The notes below the pieces were generated by a model. The model was not told where the DNA came from. It did not search any database and worked only from the letters and a program-made list of their open reading frames with translations. 64,000 nucleotides of DNA, taken from contig NZ_BMIH01000001.1 in the NCBI RefSeq assembly GCF_014641735.1, positions 124,001 through 188,000 on the forward strand. The letters are read 5' to 3'. The stretch's first letter is position 1. Each line of letters opens with the position of its first letter. Both the position numbers and the translations under genes were made by a program. Positions 16,520 to 25,664 of this stretch are shown here, piece by piece. The DNA comes from Sphingomonas metalli (lineage in GTDB: Bacteria; Pseudomonadota; Alphaproteobacteria; Sphingomonadales; Sphingomonadaceae).

Positions 16520-17837
16520 CTGCCGCTCCCTGGCTAGCGCCGAGCCGGGCGAGCGTTCCGATCGGCACCAACAGAAAGGCCGTACCGCGAGCCGACATAC
16601 CCCCCGCGACGGTGGCTGCCATGGGCCCCGCACCCCAGAAGGTGTCGAAGCGGTTCGCGCCCTTGATCGCGCCGCCGGTGTCCTGCGCGACCCAGAGCCC
16701 GGTCGCATCGGCGCGATCGGCCGAGAGGAAGATCGGAGCTCCCAAGGGCACGAACTTCGGATCGGCCGCGACGCTGACCTGCCCCGTCACCGCATATCCC
16801 ATTGCGCCCTGCGGCGGACCATCGAGTTCGCGGAAGAAGACGAAGCTCTTGTTCTCCCGCATCAGTGCGCGCCCCTGATCGGGGTTGGCGCGCAGCCACG
16901 CGACGATCCCCTGCATCGACGCCTGTCCCGGTGCAAGCAGGTTACGCTGGCGCATCAGGCTGCCGATCCCGGTATAGGAACGGCCGTTCTGCGTATCATA
17001 GCCGATCCGCAGGATGGCGCCGTCCGGCAGACGTACGCGACCCGAACCCTGGATCTGCAGGAAGAAGACCTCGACCGGGTCGGCCGCCCAGGCCAGCACC
17101 GGCGCGGTGCGCGCGATCGCGCCCTCCTCGATCTGCGTCCGGTCGTAATAGGGGACAAGCGTCGTACCGCTGACCCGCCCCCGTACCTTCTTGCCCTTCA
17201 GATCATCGGAGAATTGCGCCAGATCGACGTCGATCAGGTCGGTCGGTCGACCGTAGATCGGCACCTCATAGCCGCTTCGGCGATCGAGCGAGCCGCGGAT
17301 CTCGGGCTCGTAATAGCCGGTCGCAAACGCCTTGCCGTCGCCGACCTGCACGGCCTCGAACCATTGCGCGAAGAAGGCGCGCGCATCGCCGCCGGCTCCC
17401 GCCGCCGCGCATGCGCCTTGCCAGTCGGCGCCCCGGGTCAGGCCGGACTGATCGGTGCGTCGCATCAGCCCCGGGCAGGATCGCGCGAAGGCCGCGCGCG
17501 CCGCCTCGGCCTGAACCGCGGTGATCGGCAGCGAGGCGATCGGCGGTCCGGCAAGCACCCCGGAGGCCGCCGCGGACGTCGCTGCTGCGGGAACGAACGC
17601 CGGCTGCGCCGGCAGCGGCACGGATCCGACGATCTGTCCGGTCGCGCCCCTGATGTCCTGCGCGGCCTCATCGCGAACAAGATGGTGGCGAGGCCGCTCA
17701 ACACTCGCCCTCGGTGCCTCGACGCCGGGCCTGGCGGGCGGAACGAACCCGCCGACGCATCCGCCGATCGCGAGCGCGAAGGACAGCCCGCCCCAGCGGG
17801 CCGCCCATGACCACACCACCCGTATCCGCAAGATCAC
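16500..17837 (-). CDS. mltA: Membrane-bound lytic murein transglycosylase A
   Basis: 445 residues. A lipoprotein signal is suggested by LSFALAIGGC with Cys27, so the protein is probably anchored in a membrane facing the periplasm. The MltA barrel (GYYEPEIRGSLDRR, GTTLVPYYDRTQIEEGA) is followed by the 3D domain with WVAQDTGGAIKGANRFDTFW, where the catalytic Asp lies. It cleaves peptidoglycan glycan strands to 1,6-anhydro ends. GTG start overlapping the tim44 stop (GTGA). The second position of the lipobox is Gly, which is less usual. Confidence 0.92.
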   Translation of the reverse strand: MILRIRVVWSWAARWGGLSFALAIGGCVGGFVPPARPGVEAPRASVERPRHHLVRDEAAQDIRGATGQIVGSVPLPAQPAFVPAAATSAAASGVLAGPPIASLPITAVQAEAARAAFARSCPGLMRRTDQSGLTRGADWQGACAAAGAGGDARAFFAQWFEAVQVGDGKAFATGYYEPEIRGSLDRRSGYEVPIYGRPTDLIDVDLAQFSDDLKGKKVRGRVSGTTLVPYYDRTQIEEGAIARTAPVLAWAADPVEVFFLQIQGSGRVRLPDGAILRIGYDTQNGRSYTGIGSLMRQRNLLAPGQASMQGIVAWLRANPDQGRALMRENKSFVFFRELDGPPQGAMGYAVTGQVSVAADPKFVPLGAPIFLSADRADATGLWVAQDTGGAIKGANRFDTFWGAGPMAATVAGGMSARGTAFLLVPIGTLARLGASQGAAGATPTP

Positions 17838-18481
17838 GCCTCGTCTGTGTCGGCGAGCGTCCAGTTCGGATCGGCGCTCTTCAGCGTCCGGGTGAACGTC
17901 CAGACATCGTGCGAGTCGACCGCGTCGGTCAGCGAGCCCGCAACCACCTGGCCTTCGGCATTCCGCGTCACCGCGGCGATATCGGCATCGAAGCGGATCG
18001 TGATCCGCGCCTCGCGCCCTTCGACCTGCGCATCGACGATCGTCGCCCGCTCGATGGTCACGAGCCGGTTCTCCAGCGTCTCGCCGGCAGCCTTGCGCGC
18101 CGCGATCGACTCGGCAAACGCCGCCCGGACATCGGGTTCGACCAGCGCGGCCAACGCCGCCTCGTCCCCGCGCCAGAAGGCCTCGAGGATCATGCGGTAC
18201 GCGCCCTTGGCACCGTCGAGGAACCGGGCGACCTCGAAGCCGGGCTCGCCCGACACGATCGCACGCAGGCCCGGCTCTGCCCGCGGCTCGATATTGCGGT
18301 CGGTGCGCTCGCGCGGCTCGGCGACCACGTCCACCGTGCGCGCAGCCGGGGCGATTGCCGGGCGATCCTCGGCAGCCCGCGGCAGCGGCTGTTGCTCGTG
18401 CCCGGTACGCTTGCCGAGCACGCCATAGAGGCGGAGCGCCACGAAGGCGGCGATCATGGCGAACACAACTACGTAGAGCAC
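17834..18481 (-). CDS. Tim44/TimA-family membrane protein
   Basis: 215 residues: an N-terminal membrane helix (MLYVVVFAMIAAFVALRLYG), a charged linker with many Arg/Glu, and a C-terminal Tim44-like domain from about residue 80 (FLDGAKGAYRMILEAFWRGD ... VDSHDVWTFTRTLKSADPNW). In mitochondria Tim44 is part of the import motor; the bacterial TimA role is not settled. GTG start. It is divergent from secB and translationally coupled to mltA, an arrangement typical of this order. Confidence 0.88.
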   Translation of the reverse strand: MLYVVVFAMIAAFVALRLYGVLGKRTGHEQQPLPRAAEDRPAIAPAARTVDVVAEPRERTDRNIEPRAEPGLRAIVSGEPGFEVARFLDGAKGAYRMILEAFWRGDEAALAALVEPDVRAAFAESIAARKAAGETLENRLVTIERATIVDAQVEGREARITIRFDADIAAVTRNAEGQVVAGSLTDAVDSHDVWTFTRTLKSADPNWTLADTDEA

Positions 18482-18636
18482 TGGGCCTCCGATCTTCGCG
18501 CCAACATAGGCGCAACGCCGCGGCTATTCAAACCCGGCCCGTTGAAACTGCACCGGGGCGCTGCTAGGCGCGCCCGACCGGATCGAACGCGCGGACTCGC
18601 CGCTTCGCTCCCCCGTTATCGTGAAGGAAGAACGAC

Positions 18637-19134
18637 ATGGACGATCTGGACACCGGCGCATCGCAGCAGCCCCTGGGCAACGGCGCCGACACCGCACCCG
18701 CCGCGGGCCTGATCTCCCAATATGTCAAGGATCTCTCCTTCGAGAATCCGAATGCGCCGGCGATCTTCCAGAGCCAGGCGCAGCCGGCGATCGACGTGCA
18801 GTTCAACATCGGCGCGACCCAGGTTGCGGACGAGGTGCATGAGGTGGTGCTGAAGATCGACGTCCGCGCCGAGGTCGACAACCAGGTCGCCTTCATCGTC
18901 GACCTGTCCTTCGCCGGCCTGTTCGGCTTCCGCAACGTGCCGGCCGACCAGATCCAGCCCTTCATGCTCGGCGAGGCTCCGCGCCTGCTGTTCCCGTTCG
19001 CCCGCCGCGTGCTGGCCGATGCGGTGCGCGACGGCGGCTTCCCGCCGCTGCTGCTGGAGCCGATCGATTTCGGCCAGCTCTACCTCCAGCAGGCCCAGCA
19101 GCAGCCGAACACGACCGAAGTCGGTCAGGCCTGA
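18637..19134 (+). CDS. secB: Protein-export chaperone SecB
   Basis: 165 residues; keeps precursor proteins unfolded and delivers them to SecA. The SecB core starts at ISQYVKDLSFENPNAP and includes DVQFNIGATQ, FAGLFGF and the LLFPFARRVLADAVRDGGFP end region. The Gln-rich tail is variable. ATG after GAAGGAAG. The 155-base divergent region shared with tim44 contains TTGAAA at 18542-18547 without a convincing -10. Confidence 0.96.
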   Translation: MDDLDTGASQQPLGNGADTAPAAGLISQYVKDLSFENPNAPAIFQSQAQPAIDVQFNIGATQVADEVHEVVLKIDVRAEVDNQVAFIVDLSFAGLFGFRNVPADQIQPFMLGEAPRLLFPFARRVLADAVRDGGFPPLLLEPIDFGQLYLQQAQQQPNTTEVGQA

Positions 19135-19148
19135 TCCGCCGCTGATCC

Positions 19149-20723
19149 ATGAACCTTTCCAAGGCGCTGGGCTCGGTCGGCGGGCTGACGCTGGCCAGCC
19201 GCGTCTTGGGACTGGTGCGCGACGCCTTGTTCGCGCGCTTCGTCGGCGCAGGCTTCGCGTCCGACGCCTTCCTGATCGCCTTTCGGCTGCCCAACATGTT
19301 CCGCGCCCTGTTCGCGGAAGGGGCGTTCTCGGCCGCCTTCATCCCGATGTTCAACCGCAAGGTCGCCGAAGCGGGCAGTGACGGCCTGCCGCAGGGCGTT
19401 CGCTTCGCGGAGGACGCGCTTTCGGTCCTGCTGCCGATCCTGATCCTGATGACCGCCGCGGTCGAGGTCGCGGCCTATCCGGCGACCTGGCTGCTCACCT
19501 GGGGCTTCAACGACGCGACGCCGGCGCAGTTCGCCTATGTGGTCGAGCTCTGCCGGCTGACCTTCCCCTATCTGCTGCTCATCAGCCTGGTCTCGCTGTT
19601 CGGCGGCATCCTCAACTCGCTCCATCGCTTCTGGGTCGCCGCCGCCGCGCCGATCCTGCTCAACCTGACGCTGATCGTCGCCCTGCTCGTCTTCCATGCC
19701 GAGACCCCGCTGCTGACCGCGCGGAACCAGGCGATCGCCGTCACTCTCTCGGGCGCGCTCCAGCTTCTCTGGCTCTGGTGGGCGTGCAGGCGCGCGGGCG
19801 TGTCGCTGCGGCTGAAGGCCCCCCGCCTGTCGCCGGACGTGAAGCGACTCCTCGCGCTGATCTGGCCCGCGGCGGCAGGCGCCGGCGCGGTCCAGATCAA
19901 CCTCGTCATCTCCACCGCCCTCGCCGCGCGCATGCTGGAGCACGGTTCGGTCACCTATATCTATATGGCCGACCGGCTGAACCAGCTGCCGCTTGGCCTG
20001 GTCGGCATCGGTCTCGGCACGGTGCTGCTGCCCACCATCTCCCGCCTGCTCGGCAAGGGCGACGAGGCTGGCGCGATGGAGACCCAGAATCGCGGGATGG
20101 AGCTGGCGCTGTTCCTGACCCTGCCGGCAACGGTCGCGCTGATCATCTGCGGCCTGCCGATCGTCGCCGCCCTGTTCCAGCACGGCGCATTCTCCGCGAC
20201 CGACTCGGTCGCGACGGCGCAGGCGCTCGCCGCCTTCTCGATCGGCTTGCCGTCCTACATCCTCGTGAAGGTGCTGACGCCCGGCTACTATGCCCGGTCG
20301 GACACGCGCACGCCGGTCCGCTATGCGACCGTGTCGATGGCGGTGAACCTGATCCTCAATCTCGCGCTGATCGTGCCGCTCCGGCATATGGGACCGCCGC
20401 TCGCGACCGCCATCGCCTCCACGGTCAACGTCGCGCTCCTCTATCGTACGCTCGTGCAGCGAGGGCATTTCCAGGCGGACGCGCAATTGCGCCGCCGGGC
20501 GCCGCGCCTCGCCCTTTCCGCCCTGCTGATGGGCGCGGCGATGTGGTTCCTCAACGACCTCTTCCACCCCTTCGTCACCGGCAGCACGATCGAGCGCTGG
20601 GGCGCCATGGCGGCGCTGGTCGCCACCGGCGTCCTCGTCTATGCGGCGGCGGTGTTCGTAACGGGGGCGGTCCGACCGGCGGACCTAAAGCGCCTGATCC
20701 GCCGCCCCGCCTTGAAGGAATAA
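19149..20723 (+). CDS. murJ: Lipid II flippase MurJ
   Basis: An inner-membrane MOP-superfamily protein of 524 residues and about 14 hydrophobic helices. The MurJ start is clear: LTLASRVLGLVRDALFARFV, with SDAFLIAFRLPNMFRALFAE just after, the conserved Arg-rich central cavity segments. It moves lipid II across the inner membrane for peptidoglycan synthesis. It starts 14 bases after secB and ends 5 bases before trpS, so the three may share a transcript. Confidence 0.96.
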   Translation: MNLSKALGSVGGLTLASRVLGLVRDALFARFVGAGFASDAFLIAFRLPNMFRALFAEGAFSAAFIPMFNRKVAEAGSDGLPQGVRFAEDALSVLLPILILMTAAVEVAAYPATWLLTWGFNDATPAQFAYVVELCRLTFPYLLLISLVSLFGGILNSLHRFWVAAAAPILLNLTLIVALLVFHAETPLLTARNQAIAVTLSGALQLLWLWWACRRAGVSLRLKAPRLSPDVKRLLALIWPAAAGAGAVQINLVISTALAARMLEHGSVTYIYMADRLNQLPLGLVGIGLGTVLLPTISRLLGKGDEAGAMETQNRGMELALFLTLPATVALIICGLPIVAALFQHGAFSATDSVATAQALAAFSIGLPSYILVKVLTPGYYARSDTRTPVRYATVSMAVNLILNLALIVPLRHMGPPLATAIASTVNVALLYRTLVQRGHFQADAQLRRRAPRLALSALLMGAAMWFLNDLFHPFVTGSTIERWGAMAALVATGVLVYAAAVFVTGAVRPADLKRLIRRPALKE

Positions 20724-20728
20724 TCGAC

Positions 20729-21721
20729 GTGCGTATCGTTTCCGGCATCCAGACGACCGGCAATCTCCATCTCGGCAATTATCTGGGGGCGATCCGGCAG
20801 TGGGTGGCGATGCAGGAACAGGGGGATGCCCTGTTTTTCCTTGCGGACCTGCACTCGTTGACGATCGCCATCGACCCCGCCGAACGCGCGGCGACCACGA
20901 TCGAGATGGCCGCGACCCTGCTTGCTGCCGGGATCGATCCTGACCGCGCGATCCTGTTCAACCAGGCCCGTGTCCCCGCGCATGCCGAGCTGTGCTGGAT
21001 CCTGCAGGGGACGGCGCGGATGGGGTGGCTGGGCCGCATGACCCAGTGGAAGGACAAGGCGGGCAAGAACCGGGACAGCGCCTCGGTCGGTCTCTTCACC
21101 TATCCGGTTCTGCAGGCGGCGGACATCCTCGCCTATCAGGCGACGCATGTTCCCGTGGGTGACGACCAGAAGCAGCATCTGGAGCTGGCGCGCGACATCG
21201 CGATCAAGTTCAACACCGATTTCGGCGTCGAACTGTTCACCTTGCCGGAGCCTTATATCTCGCCGGCGGCGCCGCGGATCATGTCGCTGCGCGACGGCAG
21301 CGCCAAGATGTCCAAGTCCGACCCCTCCGACGCCTCGCGAATCAACCTGACCGACACGGATGACATGATCGCGCAGAAGCTGCGCAAGGCACGCACCGAC
21401 GCCGAGCCGCTGCCGGCGACCATGGCGGCGCTGGCGGATCGCGCGGAGGCGCGGAACCTCGTCACCATCTTCGCGGCTCTGGAGGGGAGCGCACCGGACG
21501 CGGTGCTCGCGCGCTTCGAAGGTCAGGGCTTCGGTACGTTCAAGCCCGCCCTTGCCGACCTCGCCATCGCCGTGCTCGGCCCGATCCGTGCGCGGCTCGT
21601 CCAGCTGCTCGACGACCGCGCCGCGGTCGCCGCCGTTCTGGAGCGCGGGGCCGAGCGGGCTCGGTCGCTCGCGGCGCCGACGCTGCTGGCTGCCCAGCGC
21701 GCGGTCGGGCTGCAAGTCTGA
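20729..21721 (+). CDS. trpS: Tryptophanyl-tRNA synthetase
   Basis: A class I aminoacyl-tRNA synthetase of 330 residues. The HIGH element appears as GNLHLGNY near residue 13 and KMSKS as AKMSKSDPSD near 192. GTG start (MRIVSGIQTTGNLHLG) with GAAGGA about 10 bases upstream; there is no in-frame ATG close by. It is convergent with dnaA, and the 78 bases between them show no clear terminator. Confidence 0.96.
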   Translation: MRIVSGIQTTGNLHLGNYLGAIRQWVAMQEQGDALFFLADLHSLTIAIDPAERAATTIEMAATLLAAGIDPDRAILFNQARVPAHAELCWILQGTARMGWLGRMTQWKDKAGKNRDSASVGLFTYPVLQAADILAYQATHVPVGDDQKQHLELARDIAIKFNTDFGVELFTLPEPYISPAAPRIMSLRDGSAKMSKSDPSDASRINLTDTDDMIAQKLRKARTDAEPLPATMAALADRAEARNLVTIFAALEGSAPDAVLARFEGQGFGTFKPALADLAIAVLGPIRARLVQLLDDRAAVAAVLERGAERARSLAAPTLLAAQRAVGLQV

Positions 21722-21799
21722 TCCCGCGCCGCCAGCAGGCGGTGACGACCGACAGCAGGTAGGCCAGCACCATCCGCATCCGGCGGACGGCGCCACCGG

Positions 21800-23263
21800 T
21801 CACGCGCCGAGTTCCCGCATCAGCAGCCGCACGGCCGAGTCGACCTCGCGATCGCTATCGCGCAGCTCCTCGATCCGACGCACCGCATGGATGACGGTGG
21901 AGTGATCGCGGCCGCCGAACTTGCGGCCGATCTCCGGCAACGATCGCGTCGTCATCCGCTTGGCGAGATACATGGCGATCTGTCGCGGCCGCGCGACCGC
22001 GCGTGCGCGCCGCGCCGAGACCAGATCGAGCGGCTTCAGCTCGAAATGATGGGAGACCGCCTTCTGGATCTCGTCGATCGTCACCCGCCGCTCGGCGCCG
22101 CGCAGCGCCTCGCCCAGCGTCTGGACGGCGAAATCGAGATCGAGGCGTTCTCCGGTCAGCTGCGAATAGGCGACGACGCGGTTGAGCGCGCCCTCGAGCT
22201 CGCGGATGCTGTTGTGGATTCGCGCAGCGATCAGATCGAGGACCTCGCCGGGTATCTCTGCCGCGGGCATCTCGCCGGCCCGCTGAGCGAGGATGGCGCG
22301 CCGCAGGGTGACGTCCGGCGCCCTGATGTCGGCGACGAGACCGGCGGACAGGCGGCTGACGATGCGCGGCTCGACTCCGTCGAGCGACTGGGGCGACCGG
22401 TCCGCAGCGATCACCAGTCGCTTGCCGGCGCCGACCAGCTCGTTGATCGTATGGAAGAACTCTTCCTGGGTCGCGTCCTTGCCGGCGATGAACTGCAGGT
22501 CGTCGATCAGCAGCAGATCGGCCGAGCGGAGCCGCGCCTTGAACGCGAAGGTGTCCCGCGCCCGCATCGCCGCGACGAATTCGAACATGAAGCGCTCGGC
22601 CGACATGCACAGCACGACCGCGTCCGGATGCGCGGCGATGAAGGCATGGCCGATGGCATGCATTAAATGGGTCTTGCCCTGCCCGGTCGCGGCATGGAGG
22701 AACAGCGGAGAGAAGCGCGGCACGCCCGGCTCGGCGATCGCCCGCGCCGCGTTGCAGGCCACCCGATTCGACGCGTCGCCCACGAAGCGGTCGAAGGTCA
22801 GCCGCGAATCGAGCGCGGGCCGCTCGATCGGCGCACCGGCCGCACGCAGCGCGACCGCCGGGACGGGCGCGGGCTGCGGCGCAGCAGCCGGAGCTGCCGG
22901 CAATATGGTGATCGCGGCAGACGACGGCGCCGGCACGGTCTCGCCATCCCCCTCTCCGGCGAGCATCAGCGCGATCGGCTGGGGGCCGGGCAGGCGAGTC
23001 TCGATCACGACATTCTGCACTTCGGGCAGGATCTGCCGGAACTCCATGTGCAGCCGGTCGGCGTAATGGCTGCGCACCCAGTTCGTCATGAATGCCGATG
23101 GCAGCGCCAGCCGGACGACATCGGGCTCGTCCCCCTCGATCAGCTGGATCGGCTTGAGCCATTGATCGAACAGGCGCGTGCCCGCCGTCTCGCGCAACGA
23201 CGAACGCACGCGCGCCCAGGCCTTCGCCTGTTCGCTCGCCGATCCTCGCTGCCAATGGCTCAC
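21800..23263 (-). CDS. dnaA: Chromosomal replication initiator DnaA
   Basis: 487 residues, GTG start (MSHWQRGSASEQAKAW). Domain I spans about 15-90, an Ala/Pro-rich linker follows to 150, the AAA domain has Walker A GQGKTH at 194-199 and Walker B LLLIDDLQFI, and domain IV ends with GRDHSTVIHA, the DnaA-box-binding signature. It opens oriC and also acts as a transcription factor. The neighbours rpsT and mutM are usual for the order. The leader appears long and hairpin-rich, and no cluster of DnaA boxes was found beside it. Confidence 0.97.
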   Translation of the reverse strand: MSHWQRGSASEQAKAWARVRSSLRETAGTRLFDQWLKPIQLIEGDEPDVVRLALPSAFMTNWVRSHYADRLHMEFRQILPEVQNVVIETRLPGPQPIALMLAGEGDGETVPAPSSAAITILPAAPAAAPQPAPVPAVALRAAGAPIERPALDSRLTFDRFVGDASNRVACNAARAIAEPGVPRFSPLFLHAATGQGKTHLMHAIGHAFIAAHPDAVVLCMSAERFMFEFVAAMRARDTFAFKARLRSADLLLIDDLQFIAGKDATQEEFFHTINELVGAGKRLVIAADRSPQSLDGVEPRIVSRLSAGLVADIRAPDVTLRRAILAQRAGEMPAAEIPGEVLDLIAARIHNSIRELEGALNRVVAYSQLTGERLDLDFAVQTLGEALRGAERRVTIDEIQKAVSHHFELKPLDLVSARRARAVARPRQIAMYLAKRMTTRSLPEIGRKFGGRDHSTVIHAVRRIEELRDSDREVDSAVRLLMRELGA

Positions 23264-23626
23264 GCACGCACTCCCTCTTCGGCGAAAGCAGGTGCTTCGC
23301 CGTTCTTCCGATCACACAGGCAACAAGCCCCCGTTGGGCATCCCGAGGAATGCCCGGCCCTTGCTCAAATGCTGTCATGGCGCCCGGTGGTCACCGATGG
23401 CGTGGGGGCATTTATGAAGGTCGCGCGAGTCCAATCAAGCCCGCCGTCGGCCATAAAATTGAAATAAAGCGGATTGACACGCCCAACCCCGCAGAAATCC
23501 GTCAAACTTTCTTATAAGCCCTTGATATCACGTACTTTTCTTGGCGTTTTGTTGGACCTTTCCTACCGGAATCTGAGCTTTTCCGCCATTTCTGGCGAGG
23601 GGCTGCTTGGTTCCCGCGCACGCACG
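23264..23626. other. dnaA-rpsT intergenic region with structured dnaA leader
   Basis: The largest gene-free stretch in the window. Nearest dnaA are two potential hairpins in its presumed leader: GGCGAA (23281-23286) with TTCGCC (23296-23301), and GGGCAT (23336-23341) with ATGCCC (23350-23355). A promoter candidate lies beyond them. From about 23440 to 23590 the sequence turns AT-rich (TAAAATTGAAATAAAG, CTTTCTTATAAG). I see no TTATCCACA-like box cluster, so it is not a convincing oriC. No credible small gene was found on either strand. Confidence 0.5.
23411..23438 (-). promoter_or_regulatory. Predicted dnaA promoter
   Basis: Reading leftward, TTGATT (23438-23433), a 16-base spacer and CATAAA (23416-23411, followed by T). 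Transcription would begin near 23404, giving a leader of about 140 bases with two hairpins before the dnaA GTG. Confidence 0.4.
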
Positions 23627-23657
23627 AAAAAACCCGCCGGAAATGCTTCCGGCGGGT
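23627..23657 (-). terminator. Intrinsic terminator of rpsT
   Basis: A perfect 11-bp stem, ACCCGCCGGAA (23632-23642 on the plus strand) with TTCCGGCGGGT (23647-23657), and an ATGC loop. Read leftward it is followed by a run of T (A-run at 23627-23632 on the plus strand). It lies 26 bases after the rpsT stop and is a textbook rho-independent terminator. Confidence 0.9.
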
Positions 23658-23683
23658 CGTTCGATTTCAGCCTTGAGGGCGTG

Positions 23684-23947
23684 TCAGGCGAGCGCCGACA
23701 CCCGCTTTGTGAGGCGCGAGAACTTCCGGCTGGCGGTGTTCTTGTGGAGCACGCCCTTCGCCACACCGCGCTGCAGCTCCGGCTGCACCGCCGCCAGCGC
23801 TTCGGTCGCAGCGGCCTTGTCGCCCGACAGCAGCGCTGCCTCGACCTTCTTCACGAAGGTCCGGATACGACCGACGCGGGCACCGTTGATCTCGGCACGA
23901 CGCGCGTTGCGACGGATACGCTTCTTGGCTTGCGGCGTGTTCGCCAT
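23684..23947 (-). CDS. rpsT: 30S ribosomal protein S20
   Basis: A basic, helical 87-residue protein: [20 protein letters not shown], then [18 protein letters not shown] and a [20 protein letters not shown] end, all S20 hallmarks. It binds 16S rRNA in the small subunit. The ATG follows AAGGGA. It has its own predicted promoter upstream and a strong terminator downstream, so it is probably monocistronic. Confidence 0.98.
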   Translation of the reverse strand: MANTPQAKKRIRRNARRAEINGARVGRIRTFVKKVEAALLSGDKAAATEALAAVQPELQRGVAKGVLHKNTASRKFSRLTKRVSALA

Positions 23948-24016
23948 CGACAGTCCCTTAAAATCCAGAAATGAAAAGGGAGCGCGAGACAAGCCTCACG
24001 CTCACCGGTTGGTGGC

Positions 24017-24045
24017 GCCTTATCGCCTCTGGTCGCTCCGGTCAA
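24017..24045 (-). promoter_or_regulatory. Predicted rpsT promoter
   Basis: Reading leftward, TTGACC (24045-24040), a 17-base spacer and TAAGGC (24022-24017). It lies in the 110-base gap between mutM and rpsT and would give a leader of about 60 bases. Confidence 0.45.
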
Positions 24046-24057
24046 CCATGGCCGCGG

Positions 24058-24873
24058 CTAGCCGCGCTGGCAGCGGGCGCACCAGAAGGTCGACCGGCCC
24101 GATTCGCTCCGCCGTCTGACGGCGGCTCCGCAGGAGCATGGGTCGCCCTCTCGCCCATAGACCAGGAACTGCTTGGAGAAATAGCCGAGCTCGCCGTCGG
24201 GAGCGGCGAAGTCGCGCAGTGTCGATCCGCCCGCATCGATCGCCGCGAGCAGGACGGCACGCACCGAATCGATCAGCCGCTCGAGACGGGGCAGCGCGAT
24301 CCGTCCCGCGGCCCGCGAGGGCGCGATCCGGGCCATATGCAGCGCCTCGCAGACATAGATGTTGCCGAGGCCTGCGACGATCCGCTGGTCGAGCAGCATC
24401 GCCTTGATCGGCGCCGACCGGCCGTCGAGCGCGGCCAGCAGGTAGTCGGCGGTGAAATCCGGACCGAGCGGCTCCGGGCCCATCGCCCCGAATGCCGGAT
24501 AGGCTCCGATTGTCCCGGTCGGCACGATGTCGAGAAAGCCGAAGCGCCGCGGGTCGTTCAGCGCCAGGCGACGACCGGCCGCGGTGTCGATCAGCAGATG
24601 GTCGTGCGCGATGGTGTCGCCCGGGTCGACGCGCCAGCGTCCCGACATGCCGAGGTGGAAGATCAGCGTATCGTCGCGATCGGTCGCGATCAGCCCGTAT
24701 TTCGCCCGCCGCCCCAGGCCGGTGACGACGGCCCCTTCGAGCCGCTGCCGCAGGTCGACCGGGATCGGCTTGCGCAGGTCCGCGCGCTGCGGCGCGACCC
24801 GGATCAGGCGTTGACCGAGAAGCACGGGGGTCAGCCCGCGAACCGTGGTTTCGACTTCGGGAAGTTCTGGCAC
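24058..24873 (-). CDS. mutM: Formamidopyrimidine-DNA glycosylase
   Basis: Base-excision repair enzyme removing 8-oxoguanine and formamidopyrimidines. The 271-residue product begins MPELPEVETTVRGL, with the catalytic Pro2 and Glu3, has RRAKYGLI near residue 57 with the conserved Lys, and ends in a four-cysteine zinc finger (CSCG ... FWCARCQRG). All functional elements are present. It is divergent from ubiE across 55 bases. Confidence 0.96.
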   Translation of the reverse strand: MPELPEVETTVRGLTPVLLGQRLIRVAPQRADLRKPIPVDLRQRLEGAVVTGLGRRAKYGLIATDRDDTLIFHLGMSGRWRVDPGDTIAHDHLLIDTAAGRRLALNDPRRFGFLDIVPTGTIGAYPAFGAMGPEPLGPDFTADYLLAALDGRSAPIKAMLLDQRIVAGLGNIYVCEALHMARIAPSRAAGRIALPRLERLIDSVRAVLLAAIDAGGSTLRDFAAPDGELGYFSKQFLVYGREGDPCSCGAAVRRRSESGRSTFWCARCQRG

Positions 24874-24928
24874 CCCTCTGAGCTAGGTTGGGTTTGCTCC
24901 GCCCACAAGGCGCGGCTAGGGCGGTAGG

Positions 24929-25660
24929 ATGACCGACACCGTCTCCTTCGGCTATGAAGACGTCGCCCCCGCCGAGAAGACCGCCCGCGTCGGCGGCGTC
25001 TTCGCCAGCGTCGCATCCAGCTACGACCTGATGAACGACGCGATGTCGGCCGGGATGCATCGCTTGTGGAAGGACCGCTTCGTGCGCCGGGTCAAGCCGC
25101 GGGCGGGCGAGCAGATCCTCGACATGGCCGGCGGCACCGGCGATATCGCCTTTCGCATGGAGTCCAGCGGCGCCAGGATCACCGTCGCCGACATCAATCC
25201 TGCGATGCTCGAAGTCGGCATGGACCGGGCGCGCAAGCGGGGCATCGACAGCCTCGTCTGGACCGAAGCCAATGCCGAGACGCTGACCTTCCCCGATCGC
25301 TTCTTCGATGCCTATACGATCGCCTTCGGGATCAGGAACGTCACCGACATTCCGGCGGCGCTGCGCGAGGCGAATCGCGTCCTCCGCCGCGGCGGCCGAT
25401 TCTTCTGCCTCGAATTCTCGACCGTCGAATGGCCGGGCTTTGCCGAGGTCTATGACGCCTATTCGCACCACCTCGTCCCACGCATGGGCCAATTGCTGGC
25501 ACGCGATGCGGACAGCTATCGCTACCTCATCGAATCGATCCGACGTTTCCCGCCGATGCCGGCCTTCGAGGCGATGGTGCGCGAGGCCGGCTTCGTGAAC
25601 ACCCGGGTCGAACCGATCATGGGCGGTCTTGTCGCGATTCATTCGGGCTGGAAGATCTGA
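24929..25660 (+). CDS. ubiE: Demethylmenaquinone/2-polyprenyl-6-methoxyphenol methyltransferase UbiE
   Basis: A C-methyltransferase of ubiquinone synthesis, 243 residues. The UbiE opening FGYEDVAPAEKTARVGGVFA and SYDLMNDAMSAGMHRLWKD are followed by the SAM motif LDMAGGTGDIAF near residue 67 and the family signature AYTIAFGIRNVTD near 125. Cytoplasmic or membrane-associated with the Ubi complex. It is followed after 4 bases by ubiB, a standard pair. Confidence 0.97.
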   Translation: MTDTVSFGYEDVAPAEKTARVGGVFASVASSYDLMNDAMSAGMHRLWKDRFVRRVKPRAGEQILDMAGGTGDIAFRMESSGARITVADINPAMLEVGMDRARKRGIDSLVWTEANAETLTFPDRFFDAYTIAFGIRNVTDIPAALREANRVLRRGGRFFCLEFSTVEWPGFAEVYDAYSHHLVPRMGQLLARDADSYRYLIESIRRFPPMPAFEAMVREAGFVNTRVEPIMGGLVAIHSGWKI

Positions 25661-25664
25661 CCTG

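Noticed and set aside
18542..18570. secB promoter at TTGAAA
   Set aside because: The hexamers at 16-17 bases downstream (CTAGGC/TAGGCG) are too far from TATAAT to report as a feature.
19125..20567. A 480-codon open frame antisense to murJ
   Set aside because: Highly charged repetitive composition (RRR, GDD, EQ) with no domain; mirrors murJ codon bias.
23474..23479. TTGACA on the plus strand as a promoter
   Set aside because: No -10 at a suitable distance and no plus-strand gene for more than 1.4 kb.
23440..23590. AT-rich stretch next to dnaA as a replication origin
   Set aside because: No DnaA-box cluster could be seen, and alphaproteobacterial origins are often not beside dnaA.
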